From the NCBI GenBank assembly GCA_024401225.1, contig JAKSLM010000003.1, positions 49,402 through 113,401 on the forward strand: a stretch of 64,000 bases of DNA. Direction: 5' to 3'. Source of the DNA: Bacteroidaceae bacterium. GTDB lineage: Bacteria > Bacteroidota > Bacteroidia > Bacteroidales > Bacteroidaceae. The position numbers were made by a program, and so were the translations under genes. Shown piece after piece: positions 41,713 to 51,133 of this stretch. Under the pieces are notes generated by a model. That model saw only the letters and a list, made by a program, of their open reading frames with translations. It was not told the DNA's origin and made no database searches. Position 1 is the first letter of the stretch, and each line of letters begins with the position of its first letter.

Positions 41713-42416
41713 AGCCATATACCGACTTGTTCATCGACTTCGACGACACACTGTACGACACCCACGGTAATGCCGTGATAGCACTCGGCGAACTCTTCGA
41801 GGAGTTCCAGCTGTCGCAATACTTCGACCATCCCGACACCTTCTACGAAAACTACTGGCTCACCAACGTGCAGCTCTGGAGCCAGTATGCAAAGGGCGAG
41901 ATCGAACGCGACTACCTCATCGTGGAGCGATTCCGCCGTCCGCTCAGCCTTGGCAACGGACTCAATCCTACAGTAGACTATTGCCTCAAGGTCAGCGACC
42001 GCTTTCTCGAACTCTGTTCATGCAAGCCAGGAGTCGTAGACGGAGCGCACGAGCTGATGGATCATCTGCGCAGTAAGGGCTACCGCATGCACATCTGCAG
42101 CAATGGATTCCACGAGGTGCAGTACAAGAAGCTCCGTGCCTGTGGCTTGCTCGACTACTTCAACACCATCATCCTGAGCGAGGATGCTGGTGCCAACAAA
42201 CCATCGCAGCAGTTTTTCGACTACGCTTTCAGTCAAACGGGAGCACAGCGTGAGTCGACCCTCATGATAGGCGACAACTTCTACACGGACATTAAGGGAG
42301 CTAAGGACGCAGGCCTCGATGTCATGTTCTTCAACAGCAAGCCAGCCGACTTCACCGCCCCCGAACCAGTAAACTATGAGGTCAACACTCTAAGAGAGAT
42401 TATCGGCATACTTTAA
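41709..42416 (+). CDS. HAD-superfamily hydrolase, YjjG-type nucleotidase-like
   Basis: A 235-aa HAD phosphatase. Motif I is DFDDTLYD (nucleophile Asp10, acid/base Asp12), motif II is HICSNGF (Ser), and motif III with the acidic pair is [18 protein letters not shown]. The [12 protein letters not shown] opening and cap resemble the YjjG/YfnB subgroup, which dephosphorylates (d)NMPs including non-canonical pyrimidine nucleotides. The precise substrate is inferred. It overlaps the upstream membrane-protein gene by 4 bp and ends 51 nt before a strong terminator. Confidence 0.85.
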   Translation: MKPYTDLFIDFDDTLYDTHGNAVIALGELFEEFQLSQYFDHPDTFYENYWLTNVQLWSQYAKGEIERDYLIVERFRRPLSLGNGLNPTVDYCLKVSDRFLELCSCKPGVVDGAHELMDHLRSKGYRMHICSNGFHEVQYKKLRACGLLDYFNTIILSEDAGANKPSQQFFDYAFSQTGAQRESTLMIGDNFYTDIKGAKDAGLDVMFFNSKPADFTAPEPVNYEVNTLREIIGIL

Positions 42417-42467
42417 CTGAGAAAGAAAAGAAATGAAAGAATAGATAGTTTAATGAATCAAGGAAAA

Positions 42468-42511
42468 AAACGGATCAAGGGACAGGCAAGTCTCTTGATC
42501 CGTTTCTTATG
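42468..42511. terminator. Bidirectional terminator between convergent genes
   Basis: Sixteen-base arms AAACGGATCAAGGGAC (42468-42483) and GTCTCTTGATCCGTTT (42490-42505) with one G-U-compatible mismatch and a 6-nt loop. A-rich sequence precedes and a T-rich run follows, so it can serve both the HAD gene and the nitrilase gene. Confidence 0.85.
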
Positions 42512-42592
42512 ACCATCCATGCGTGCCAATCAAGTCCTAATAGTTCCATAACTCATTAATGTCGTAATACATTGATCCAATAACAGGTCCTT

Positions 42593-43342
42593 TCAATCGG
42601 CATCGTTCAGTACAGGAAATTTCTTGCGGAAAGCACTGAGGGCTTCGAGATCGAGGTCGGCAGTGAGACTGCACACCTTGTCCTCCTCGCAAGCATCGAC
42701 CACACGACCATAGGCATCGATGAGCATCGTGCCGCCGCAGTAGCTGCATGCCGGGTCGGTACCTACGCGGTCCACTCCAACCACATAGCACTGGTTCTCG
42801 ATGGCACGCGCCTTGAGCAATGCTTTCCATGCTTCGATGCGCGATGTAGGCCAGCTTGCCACGTAGAGCGCAACATCGTAAGGGGCAGAAGCGGAGTTGC
42901 GGGCAAAGACAGGGAAACGGAGATCGTAGCACACCTGAAGCAGGAAGCGCGCTCCGCGCCACTCAACAACCTTACGCTCGGTGCCTGCCGTGTAGCGATG
43001 GTGCTCACCGCTGTAGGTAAACAGATGGTGCTTGTCGTAGTACTCCGCCTCACCCGTAGGCTTCACGAAGTAGAATCGGTTGTAGTACTTGCCATCGACC
43101 TCGGTCGATATGCTTCCTGCTATAGCTGCATCGAGGCGATGCGCCATCTGCTTCATCCATGTGAGCGACGACTCGTCGGTCTCAGCCACTCCTTCCGGCT
43201 CGGTGGCAAAGCCTGTGCTCCACATTTCCGGAAGCACGTAGAGATCGCTCTTAGGGGCTGCAAGGATGGCCTGTTCGGCAGCCTGTTGATTGGTCGCAGG
43301 TTTACCCCATGCGATGTCCTGTTGCAATAGTGTTATCTTCAT
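42593..43342 (-). CDS. Nitrilase-superfamily omega-amidase
   Basis: A 249-aa carbon-nitrogen hydrolase with the full Glu-Lys-Cys triad: Glu39 (VLPEMWSTGF), Lys104 (YYDKHHLF) and Cys138 (VCYDLRFP). The GFATEPE and HHRYTAG segments resemble the YafV/Nit2 omega-amidase subgroup, which hydrolyses alpha-ketoglutaramate or alpha-ketosuccinamate. It is translationally coupled (ATGA overlap) with an aminotransferase. A glutamine (or asparagine) transaminase paired with omega-amidase drives transamination of keto acids, such as the methionine-salvage or aryl-pyruvate type, irreversibly. Substrate choice is inferred. Confidence 0.85.
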   Translation of the reverse strand: MKITLLQQDIAWGKPATNQQAAEQAILAAPKSDLYVLPEMWSTGFATEPEGVAETDESSLTWMKQMAHRLDAAIAGSISTEVDGKYYNRFYFVKPTGEAEYYDKHHLFTYSGEHHRYTAGTERKVVEWRGARFLLQVCYDLRFPVFARNSASAPYDVALYVASWPTSRIEAWKALLKARAIENQCYVVGVDRVGTDPACSYCGGTMLIDAYGRVVDACEEDKVCSLTADLDLEALSAFRKKFPVLNDAD

Positions 43343-44652
43343 TGATGATCCTCCTTAAATTGACGCATACGCTCTTCGAGCACGCTGTATAGTTCATCCC
43401 TCATGCGCGAAGTACAAGCACGGACGCCCTGCTGAAGGGAGCCTGTAGTATCGAGATTGATGCTTGACACACCGTAATGGATGAGTTCCTTGACCAACTC
43501 GGATCCGCTCATGCCCGGGTATGAAAGCGAGAAGAAGAAGCCGTCGCCAATGGTCTCGGTGACATCCTTCGGATAGGTGATGGTAAACCCATTGTCGCAG
43601 AATATACGTTTCATCTTCTCTGCACGGATAGCATACGCCTTTGTATCCTCAACGAAATTGATCTTGCCCTCGCACGAGAGGCGAAGCATCTCTGCATATC
43701 CATACTGCGTGGTGGCTGTGCATCCGCTGGTAATCATGTACTGGATGCTGGCTATGAAGGTAGGACCGAACACGCCCTCATCGTGGTAGCGCTCAGCAAA
43801 TGCAGGGCACTTGCGATCGAAGAGCTTGTCGCTGATGCAGACAAGTGCTATGCGCTGGCCTGCATATGAGAATATCTTAGATGCTGAGAGCATGAGAAGA
43901 TAATTGTCAGTATAGCGTGCCACGGTGCGCACGTATGGTTCGACGTAAGGATGGGAGAGGTCGCGGCGGTTGTCCATAGCGAAGTATGCAAGGTCCTCCA
44001 TCACGATGACATCGTGCTTGGTGGCGAGCTCGCCGATGATCTGCAGTTCGTCCTCCTCGAGCGATATCCAGGCTGGATTGTTCGGGTTACTGTACACAAT
44101 GGCTGCCACATCACCATCCTTCAGTTCGTCCTCAAGCTTGGCACGAAGGGCCTCACCACGGTAAGGGAAGATGTCGAATTCCTTCCACTCGATGCCAAGG
44201 ATGCGGAGCTGGCTCTTCTGGATAGGGAAACCAGGATCGATGAAGAGTACCTTGCCCATCTGAGGATACGACTTGCGCTGGCAACACGCTATGAACGAGC
44301 CGAACGAACCTGCCACGCTGCCCACTGTAGGCAGACAGGCACGAGGCGAGATATCGATATTGAGGAATGCCTTGACAAACTCGCTCGCTGCTTCCTTCAG
44401 CTCCTTCACTCCCGCAGCCGCTGGGTACTGGCTGCCTATGCCCGAGTCGAGCGCACGCTTCTCGGCTTCTACACCATACTTGTTAATAGGAAGTCCCGGC
44501 GAACCCTGATCCATGCGGATGAAAGGGATGCCCGTCTTCTGCTCCAGGTACTGAGCCACGAGTAGGGTCTCACCGATCGTGGCATGCGAGAGGTCGGCAA
44601 CATGATTGACACGTGCTGCCTCCTCGACCATTTTATCATCGAATATCTTCAT
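43339..44652 (-). CDS. PLP-dependent class I/II aminotransferase
   Basis: A 437-aa fold-type I aminotransferase. Schiff-base Lys259 is in SASKIFSYAGQRIALV, the Asn/Asp cofactor contacts are in YSNPNNPAWIS and MEDLAYFAMD, and the C-terminal substrate Arg region is VRACTSRMRDELY. It is the first gene of a two-gene operon and overlaps the omega-amidase gene by 4 bp, suggesting that it uses glutamine or asparagine as amino donor. A TAACTTTG promoter lies about 32 nt upstream and is divergent from the S37-type peptidase gene. The acceptor keto acid is unknown. Confidence 0.87.
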   Translation of the reverse strand: MKIFDDKMVEEAARVNHVADLSHATIGETLLVAQYLEQKTGIPFIRMDQGSPGLPINKYGVEAEKRALDSGIGSQYPAAAGVKELKEAASEFVKAFLNIDISPRACLPTVGSVAGSFGSFIACCQRKSYPQMGKVLFIDPGFPIQKSQLRILGIEWKEFDIFPYRGEALRAKLEDELKDGDVAAIVYSNPNNPAWISLEEDELQIIGELATKHDVIVMEDLAYFAMDNRRDLSHPYVEPYVRTVARYTDNYLLMLSASKIFSYAGQRIALVCISDKLFDRKCPAFAERYHDEGVFGPTFIASIQYMITSGCTATTQYGYAEMLRLSCEGKINFVEDTKAYAIRAEKMKRIFCDNGFTITYPKDVTETIGDGFFFSLSYPGMSGSELVKELIHYGVSSINLDTTGSLQQGVRACTSRMRDELYSVLEERMRQFKEDHQ

Positions 44653-44683
44653 TTTTTTTATCTGATTAATGAGGTTTTGGTCA

Positions 44684-44691
44684 CAAAGTTA
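44684..44691 (-). promoter_or_regulatory. Aminotransferase operon promoter, -7 box
   Basis: Minus-strand TAACTTTG (CAAAGTTA on plus). Confidence 0.72.
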
Positions 44692-44734
44692 CATGTAAAA
44701 AATGAAAACGCCATAAGAAATAGCAAAAAAGATG

Positions 44735-44742
44735 TATCTTTG
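44735..44742 (+). promoter_or_regulatory. S37-type peptidase promoter, -7 box
   Basis: TATCTTTG, 46 nt before ATG 44788. Confidence 0.72.
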
Positions 44743-44787
44743 CACGCGAAAAGAGCAAAAAGACATTGATTAAAAGTTAAAAGCAAT

Positions 44788-46464
44788 ATGAACAGACTGC
44801 TATTCACGACGATTTTAGCCATGTCGGCCATTACGGCATCAGCACAGACTTGGCTCAACAAGATTAAGACGAACGACATCATCGATTCGGTGGTAACGGT
44901 AGCAACCGACAAGGGATGGGGCGACTACCTCAAGATGCGCACCTACCACATCTACTACCACCAGCCTCTGCAGCACAACAACCCTGAGGGCGAGAAGTTC
45001 CAGCTTCGCGCCACGCTGACCATACGCAACACCAACAACTACACTCCAACCAACGTGCCTACATACTGCTACATCGGCGGCTACCAAATCGACAAGAACC
45101 TGTGGAGCACACCAAGCTACTACATAGGCGAAGGAAGCCGATACGAGTCCACATTCGAACTGGCGGAGCACTTCAATGCCAACGTGGTGCAGCTCGAGCA
45201 CCGCTACTTCGGCGAGTCATGCCCAGAGAAGTGCTGGACACGCCTCGAGTACTGCACAGCGGAGGAGGCTGCTGCCGACTTCCATGCCATCATCGAGGCT
45301 CTGAAGGAGTCGCTCAAGGGCAAATGGATAATAAGCGGAGTAAGCAAGGGAGGACAGACCACTGCCTACCAGCACGTGTACTACCCAGACGATGCCGACC
45401 TCTTCGTGCCATACGCAGCGCCATTCTGCTACCGCACAGGCGACACGCGCATGATGCATTACTGGACACACGAATCATGGACTCCTGAGCTGAGAGAGAA
45501 CGTGCTTTCGCTGCAACGTGAGATGCTGAGGGACAAGGAGGTGTTCAGGTATTTCCGTGAGTGGAAGGCATATTACGATGCCAGCAAGTCAACGACCTAC
45601 TGGCAGCAACAATTCATAGCGACCATAGCGCTGCTTGACTTCCAGCTGCATACCTACTCTTCGCGTGCGGATGTAACTGCACTATTCAACAAGTTGGACA
45701 AAAAGCTCGTGGAGCTGCAGAGCCGAGGTCACAGTCGAAGCTATCTGCTCGCCAACCTCGTGTTCTACACTACTCTCGACCCAAGCATAGCGCTCGACTG
45801 GATAAAGGCAAAGCAAAGAAAGGCTCCAGGAAAGTATGAGCGACCTGAAAGGGAGGGCGCGACATTCAACGTGCCAGTTCCGTTCTCCATTCAGGAGAAT
45901 GAATGGGACAGCAACATTACGGCATTCTACTATCAGTCGCAATGCGAACTCGGATACTTCGATCTTGACATGTCGGCCATTCTCGATGCCCCTGAAGACA
46001 AGGCTCTTGCCGATTCGCTCAACACAATATGGAGCACGACGGGAGGCTTGACAGGCTTCAACCTGCCAGCATTTAAGAACCTCACCTTCGATCGCACGCT
46101 GAACGACCTGGTACACGAAAGGACTGCATCCACCCATAAGCCGCTCGTTTATATGTACGGAGGCGATGACACATGGACCGGTGGAAGCATCAGCGACGAA
46201 TGCATCAACAACGACAACACCCACAAGTTCATCCTTCCTGCACAAAACCACGGTGTGAACATCTCACATGCCAGCACAGAGGACAAGAAACACATATGGG
46301 GTATAATAGACGAGCTGTTCAAGCGCGACTACACCGCCATCGATGGCATCACCGCTCCTGCTCCAGCACAGCAAGGCATTTTCACCCTCACCGGACAGCG
46401 CGTGAATAACCCACAGCCTGGAAGGGTGTATATCGTGAATGGAAAGAAGAAGATGGTTAAGTAA
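44788..46464 (+). CDS. Secreted S37-like (PS-10 type) serine tripeptidyl aminopeptidase
   Basis: A 558-aa exported alpha/beta hydrolase. The signal peptide is at 1-19 (ITASAQ). LEHRYFGES is a family block, the nucleophile Ser186 is in SGVSKGGQT, and a catalytic His is probably in NHGVNISHAS near 495. The layout fits the S28/S37 prolyl- or tripeptidyl-peptidase group; I lean to S37, but S28 is the alternative. After the hydrolase domain the protein ends with LTGQRVNNPQPGRVYIVNG and KKKMVK, a terminal motif common on Prevotella secreted proteins and perhaps a sorting or surface signal. It is a single gene, closed by a repeat-derived terminator. Confidence 0.78.
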   Translation: MNRLLFTTILAMSAITASAQTWLNKIKTNDIIDSVVTVATDKGWGDYLKMRTYHIYYHQPLQHNNPEGEKFQLRATLTIRNTNNYTPTNVPTYCYIGGYQIDKNLWSTPSYYIGEGSRYESTFELAEHFNANVVQLEHRYFGESCPEKCWTRLEYCTAEEAAADFHAIIEALKESLKGKWIISGVSKGGQTTAYQHVYYPDDADLFVPYAAPFCYRTGDTRMMHYWTHESWTPELRENVLSLQREMLRDKEVFRYFREWKAYYDASKSTTYWQQQFIATIALLDFQLHTYSSRADVTALFNKLDKKLVELQSRGHSRSYLLANLVFYTTLDPSIALDWIKAKQRKAPGKYERPEREGATFNVPVPFSIQENEWDSNITAFYYQSQCELGYFDLDMSAILDAPEDKALADSLNTIWSTTGGLTGFNLPAFKNLTFDRTLNDLVHERTASTHKPLVYMYGGDDTWTGGSISDECINNDNTHKFILPAQNHGVNISHASTEDKKHIWGIIDELFKRDYTAIDGITAPAPAQQGIFTLTGQRVNNPQPGRVYIVNGKKKMVK

Positions 46465-46465
46465 T

Positions 46466-46537
46466 GACCCCCTCAGTCCGTTGGACAACTTCCCCTATAT
46501 GGGGAGCTGCCGCTTGGCTGAGGGAGTCTTTTTTTTT
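46466..46537 (+). terminator. Terminator formed by a C-rich palindromic repeat
   Basis: The outer arms GACCCCCTCAG (46466-46476) and CTGAGGGAGTC (46518-46528) match with one mismatch, an inner TCCCC-tatat-GGGGA stem is nested between them, and a run of nine T follows. It is a member of the same C-rich palindrome group found inside two genes of this window, here acting as the stop of the peptidase gene and facing the paaK operon end. Confidence 0.75.
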
Positions 46538-47840
46538 ATTTAAACTGACGCTTATCGTTCACATGCTTTGCCTTGCCTATCGAACGCTGGATAGTGTTTG
46601 GAGGCAGGATATGAATGTTTGGCTTGATGCCAAGTACTGACACAAGTCGGTCGTAGAGTGGCTTGATGTATGGCATCTGCTTAGCTGGGTTTGGCGAGAA
46701 GTATTCCTCACGAAGTTCGACGTCGAGGTCGAACATGTCCTCATTGTTCTTACGGTCGACTGTAATGAAGTACTGAGGTGAGTAAGCCGGGAACTCAGTA
46801 AGTATAGCCTCGACTGTAGAAGGGAAGACGTTGACACCACGAACGATGAGCATATCGTCTGAACGACCAAGGATGCGATCCATACGAACGGCTGTACGAC
46901 CACACTTACATGGTTCGTAGATAAGACGTGTGAGGTCGCGAGTACGGTAACGGATGATAGGCATTGCCTCCTTGCAGAGAGAAGTGAATACAAGTTCACC
47001 GAACTCGCCCGGAGCACATGGCTCGAGAGTGTCAGGATTGATGATTTCAGGATAGAACATATCTTCCCAGAGGTGAGTACCATTCTGGCATTCACACTCA
47101 CCACCTACACCAGGACCACACATCTCTGTGAGACCATAGATATCGATAGCCTTGATGTGGAGTTTCTCTTCAAGTTCCTTACGCATACCCTCAGTCCAAG
47201 GTTCTGCTCCGAAGAAACCTACACGAAGATGCATATCCTCAATGCTTACCTTATCACTCTTCTCGATACATTCAGCGAGGTGGAGAGCGTACGAAGGAGT
47301 ACAAGCAAGTACATTGGAGCGGAAGTCCTTCATGAGCATGATCTGCTTCTCCGAGTTGCCGGCAGAAGTAGGGAGTTGGACAGCACCAAGCATCGCAGCA
47401 GCATCATGAGCACCGAGACCACCAGTGAAGAGTCCGTAACCATAACTTACCTGAACGGTATCGCCAGGACCCACACCACCAGCAGCCATCACACGAGCTG
47501 CACCTTCAGCCCACATCTTGAGGTCGTTTTCTGTATAGACATCAACGACAGGCTTGCCAGTTGTACCAGAAGAAGCGTGGATACGTCTAATCTCTGTAGG
47601 AGGAACAATCATAAGACCGAATGGATATTCATCACGGAGGTCAGTCTTGGTTGTGAATGGAAGCTTGTGAATATCATCAATAGACTTGATATCGTCAGGA
47701 GTGATATTGAGTTCAGCCATCTTGCGGCGATAGAACTTAGACTTTTCATAACATGTCTTGACGAGTTTTACAAGACGTTCGCTTTGGAGTTTCTTCATGT
47801 CCTCGCGAGACATGCACTCCATCTTAGGATTAAGAATCAT
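46536..47840 (-). CDS. paaK: Phenylacetate-CoA ligase (copy 1)
   Basis: A 434-aa adenylate-forming ligase joining phenylacetate or related aryl acids to CoA with ATP. The P-loop-like AMP motif is RIHASSGTTGKPVVDVYTEN, the aromatic-pocket and AMP region includes AIDIYGLTEMCGPGVGGECE, then RTRDLTRLIYEPC and, in the C-terminal subdomain, the catalytic Lys in SIGKAKHVND. The length is normal for PaaK. It is the last gene of a nine-gene minus-strand operon that also contains a second PaaK and IorAB. In that context it may run either way: scavenging arylacetates, or making ATP from aryl-acetyl-CoA. Confidence 0.92.
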   Translation of the reverse strand: MILNPKMECMSREDMKKLQSERLVKLVKTCYEKSKFYRRKMAELNITPDDIKSIDDIHKLPFTTKTDLRDEYPFGLMIVPPTEIRRIHASSGTTGKPVVDVYTENDLKMWAEGAARVMAAGGVGPGDTVQVSYGYGLFTGGLGAHDAAAMLGAVQLPTSAGNSEKQIMLMKDFRSNVLACTPSYALHLAECIEKSDKVSIEDMHLRVGFFGAEPWTEGMRKELEEKLHIKAIDIYGLTEMCGPGVGGECECQNGTHLWEDMFYPEIINPDTLEPCAPGEFGELVFTSLCKEAMPIIRYRTRDLTRLIYEPCKCGRTAVRMDRILGRSDDMLIVRGVNVFPSTVEAILTEFPAYSPQYFITVDRKNNEDMFDLDVELREEYFSPNPAKQMPYIKPLYDRLVSVLGIKPNIHILPPNTIQRSIGKAKHVNDKRQFK

Positions 47841-47881
47841 TTTTTAGGTTTTTAGAATTAGTATTTAGAACATAAATATAT

Positions 47882-48295
47882 TTACATCAAAGCATCAAAC
47901 TCAAATTCCTTCTTCAATCGATAGGCAAGTCCTGTGACCACGGCGATGAGTTCGCCTTTCTGGTTAGTAACCTTAATGTCACAATATGGAAGTTTGTGAT
48001 GATCGAAGGTCTCTGTACATTCTGCTGTGAGGTGGTCACCGAGTTGGGCAGAATGAAGGAATGTGATGGTATTGCTGATGCCGAGAGTGAGAGTACCGTG
48101 ACAGTTGGCCACTCCAGCAAAAGCGAGGTCGGCAAGTGTGTATATTGCACCACCCTGGCACACTCCACCACCATTGAGATGCCGTTCCTCTACTGTAAGT
48201 TCGGTGCGGGCATAGCCCTCGCTTATCTCTGTTATTCGGGCACCGATGCCATTGGCAAAGCGGTCGTCCTGGTTAAGTTTTTCTAAGAGTGTCAT
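47882..48295 (-). CDS. PaaI-like hotdog thioesterase
   Basis: A 137-aa single hotdog-fold thioesterase. The active-site helix region LNGGGVCQGGAIYTLADLAF has the HxxxxG-type arrangement of PaaI/YdiI acyl-CoA thioesterases (HLNGGGVCQGG, with Asp in TLADLAF). It probably hydrolyses phenylacetyl-CoA or ring-hydroxylated forms, protecting the CoA pool, as PaaI does. It lies between the symporter (5 bp away) and the first paaK (41 bp away), so it is part of the aryl-acetate operon. Confidence 0.88.
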   Translation of the reverse strand: MTLLEKLNQDDRFANGIGARITEISEGYARTELTVEERHLNGGGVCQGGAIYTLADLAFAGVANCHGTLTLGISNTITFLHSAQLGDHLTAECTETFDHHKLPYCDIKVTNQKGELIAVVTGLAYRLKKEFEFDALM

Positions 48296-48300
48296 GGAAT

Positions 48301-49863
48301 TTATTTATAGCATTTGAATATTTCATCAACAGCTTCCTTCTTCATCTTTGGTGAAATGAGGCTGACGATGATTACAACGGCAAAGCCGCCAACCATTGCC
48401 ACTGCACCACAGTCTATAGGGTTGAGAATGGCATTGCCTGTGAGCATGTTCACCACCGTAAGACCGACACCCCAGATGAAGCATGCCCATACGCTGGCAC
48501 GTGTCACTCCCTTCCAGTAGAGACCGAGAAGGAATGGTGCGAGGAATGCACCTGCAAGAGCTCCCCACGATATGCCCATGAGCTGTGCAATGAACTGCGG
48601 AGGATTAAGTGCTATCATGAGCGAGATGATGATGAAGAACACTATGAGCACTCGCATGACCACAACCTTGCGACGCTCTACCTTCTCTGCTACGGCATCA
48701 TCAATCGAACCACCTTCGACCTCACCAACAACAGATTTCTTGTCGCGATAGATAAGGTCGAGCGTCATGGTCGATGACGATGTGAGTACAAGCGATGCAA
48801 GAGTTGACATCGACGCAGAAAGCACGAGCAGGATGACGAGTGCGATAAGGAAGTCTGGGAGTGTCTCGAGCATAGTAGGAACGATATTATCGAATACGAA
48901 TTTACCCTTTTCTGCACTGAATGCAGTAGGTACGAAGAGGCGTCCGAAACTACCAAGGAAATAGCATCCGCCCGCCACGATGAGCGCAAAGATAGTAGAG
49001 ATGACCGTTCCGCGTCGGATGGCAGCCTCATCCGTAATGGAATAGAACTTACCCACCATCTGCGGGAGTCCCCATGTTCCGAGCGAGGTAAGAACCACTA
49101 CACCAAACAGACTTAGAGGATTAGGTCCGAACCACGAAGCGAAGTCACCCGCCTGGAAATTAGCATAGAGATCTGCGCCCTTCTGCGAGAGGTCGTCCGC
49201 ATTAGGTGCCTGCTCTGCCATCTTCTGCATAGCTGCCAAGAGTCCACCCTGACTGTTGAGCACCACAACAATGACAGTCGCAATACCGAAAAGCATGATG
49301 ATGCCTTGTATGAAGTCGTTGATGGCTGTTGCCTTGTAACCACCAAGTATAACATAGACCGCAGTAAGCAGCGCCATAATCATGGCACAATACTCGTATG
49401 GTACACCGAATCCCATCTCAAAGAGTTTAGAAATACCCATATATACACCAGCGGTATAAGGGATGAGGAACACAAAGGCGATGATGCTTGCCATGACACG
49501 CAGCCATTCGTCACCATAGCGCGTACCGAAAAAGTCGGGCATTGTGCGACTCTGTATGTGCTGAGTCATGAGCTTCGTCCTGCGTCCAAGTATTATCCAT
49601 GCGAGCAGCGAACCGATGATGGCATTTCCCACACCAATCCATGATGCAGAGAGACCATACTTCCATCCAAACTGTCCGGCATAGCCCACGAATACCACTG
49701 CAGAGAAATAGCTTGTTCCATATGCAAAGGCTGTGAGCCAGCCACCTACGTTACGTCCTCCAAGTACAAATCCATCCACAGAGTTTGCCTGTTTCTTGGA
49801 ATACACACCTACCCCCACCATGACGCAGAGGAAGATGACCGTGAGAATTATCTTTATTATCAT
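48301..49863 (-). CDS. Sodium:solute symporter (SSS family)
   Basis: A 520-aa transporter with about 13 TM helices of the LeuT-fold SSS family. The conserved region GGYKATAINDFIQGIIMLFG and the later LVLTSSSTMTLDLIYRD match the family signatures. A charged cytoplasmic loop at about 365-395 (VGEVEGGSIDDAVAEKVERR) precedes TM9-10. Members import proline, pantothenate, sugars or aromatic acids with Na+. In this operon an aryl-acetate or aromatic amino-acid substrate is plausible but unproven. The spacing to its neighbours is only 4-5 bp. Confidence 0.9.
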   Translation of the reverse strand: MIIKIILTVIFLCVMVGVGVYSKKQANSVDGFVLGGRNVGGWLTAFAYGTSYFSAVVFVGYAGQFGWKYGLSASWIGVGNAIIGSLLAWIILGRRTKLMTQHIQSRTMPDFFGTRYGDEWLRVMASIIAFVFLIPYTAGVYMGISKLFEMGFGVPYEYCAMIMALLTAVYVILGGYKATAINDFIQGIIMLFGIATVIVVVLNSQGGLLAAMQKMAEQAPNADDLSQKGADLYANFQAGDFASWFGPNPLSLFGVVVLTSLGTWGLPQMVGKFYSITDEAAIRRGTVISTIFALIVAGGCYFLGSFGRLFVPTAFSAEKGKFVFDNIVPTMLETLPDFLIALVILLVLSASMSTLASLVLTSSSTMTLDLIYRDKKSVVGEVEGGSIDDAVAEKVERRKVVVMRVLIVFFIIISLMIALNPPQFIAQLMGISWGALAGAFLAPFLLGLYWKGVTRASVWACFIWGVGLTVVNMLTGNAILNPIDCGAVAMVGGFAVVIIVSLISPKMKKEAVDEIFKCYK

Positions 49864-49867
49864 AATA

Positions 49868-51118
49868 TCAATTGAATCTTACCTGCATCTGACAAATGAA
49901 CTGATGGCAGTTGCCACGCTCAAAGGAGGTGCTGTAGTTTGTGTTTGCGTTCTTGAATACATACTGAGCCTGGAAACGGCACTTCTTAAAGAACCAGTAC
50001 TGGAAGCCTGCCACCACCTTGTGCATGTCCTGCTCAAGCTTGGTATTGAAGTTGAAATAGTCGTAGCTCCAGACGAAATCGATTGACGACTTATCCTTGA
50101 ACTGCAAGAGAGGCACATTTCCTGTGACATAACCGCCACGACTGGTCACGTCACCATCCTTACCTTGAAGATATTCACCATGAACATTGAAAGGACGCGA
50201 CTTATAGTCAAAGCCTACCGTGAAACGATTGCGGGTATAGTTGTCACCAGGTTTGATTGCCGGATTAAATACAGAAGAAGCAAGTGCATATCCCGTACCA
50301 AGTTGTCCTGTGGCACAGAGATTAAGTCCCTTGAGTGGTCGCAATTCAAGACGACCGATGACATCCTTCTCATTGTTCTTGTCACGCATATTGATGCCCG
50401 AACCGTTCATTACTTGAACTTCGTAGCGGAAGAGTTTATCGTTTGTCTCACCATACAACGAGATACCCTGATCGCGACCGTACTGCACTCCATTGAGTGC
50501 GTCGGTTCCGCATCCGGTAAGGTATGTCACACCTTCCGAATAAACGTCGATGGTCTCCATCGCTGTTGGTGATAATGGATTTTCGTATGATAAGGCATTC
50601 TTGAACTGACCGAGACGAACGGTCAGCATATTGTTCTTGGTAACCCTAAAGTCAGTATAGTATTCCTGCACCACACTGTTGAAGTCGTGCATGAAAAGGA
50701 ATGACCAGCGGTCTGTAATCTGAGCGTTTGCCCACAGGAGGGTACGCTTGCAGAGGAATGTGTTCGATTTCTTGCCGTTGGCATTCTGGTAATAGTACCA
50801 GCCCTGTGCGTAGCCATGAAGCTGTATACGCGATGCAACGTCTGCCATCCAGTCGGGACCCTTGGCAGTTGACTGATTCATATTCAACTGCTGTGCGAGC
50901 GATTTGCCCAGTTCGCCGTCGCGCGACGTTGCCTCATAGACTTCAGTCGGCTCACTGAGGTCTGTTGTGTTTTTCACTTCTGAAGATTCGATAGTCAGTT
51001 CTTCGTTTTCGTTCTCTGTGTTGCCCACTGCCGATTGTTCGGCGCGAGCATGCACACTCAGTACCGTGAAACAAATCACGAGACTGAGTATGCAATTGAT
51101 CTTGTTGTTCTTGCGCAT
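49868..51118 (-). CDS. Porin-like outer-membrane protein (OprO/OprP type)
   Basis: A 416-aa protein with signal peptide (1-26, ending VHARA), a linker rich in Glu/Ser/Thr (about 27-75), and then a beta-barrel with alternating aromatic strands ending in QMQVRFN. The MLTVRLGQFKNALSYENPLS segment resembles the phosphate-selective porin O/P family that Bacteroidetes use widely. It sits 4 bp upstream of the symporter gene and probably supplies the outer-membrane step for the same substrate. Confidence 0.82.
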   Translation of the reverse strand: MRKNNKINCILSLVICFTVLSVHARAEQSAVGNTENENEELTIESSEVKNTTDLSEPTEVYEATSRDGELGKSLAQQLNMNQSTAKGPDWMADVASRIQLHGYAQGWYYYQNANGKKSNTFLCKRTLLWANAQITDRWSFLFMHDFNSVVQEYYTDFRVTKNNMLTVRLGQFKNALSYENPLSPTAMETIDVYSEGVTYLTGCGTDALNGVQYGRDQGISLYGETNDKLFRYEVQVMNGSGINMRDKNNEKDVIGRLELRPLKGLNLCATGQLGTGYALASSVFNPAIKPGDNYTRNRFTVGFDYKSRPFNVHGEYLQGKDGDVTSRGGYVTGNVPLLQFKDKSSIDFVWSYDYFNFNTKLEQDMHKVVAGFQYWFFKKCRFQAQYVFKNANTNYSTSFERGNCHQFICQMQVRFN

Positions 51119-51133
51119 TGTCTTATTTGTTGA

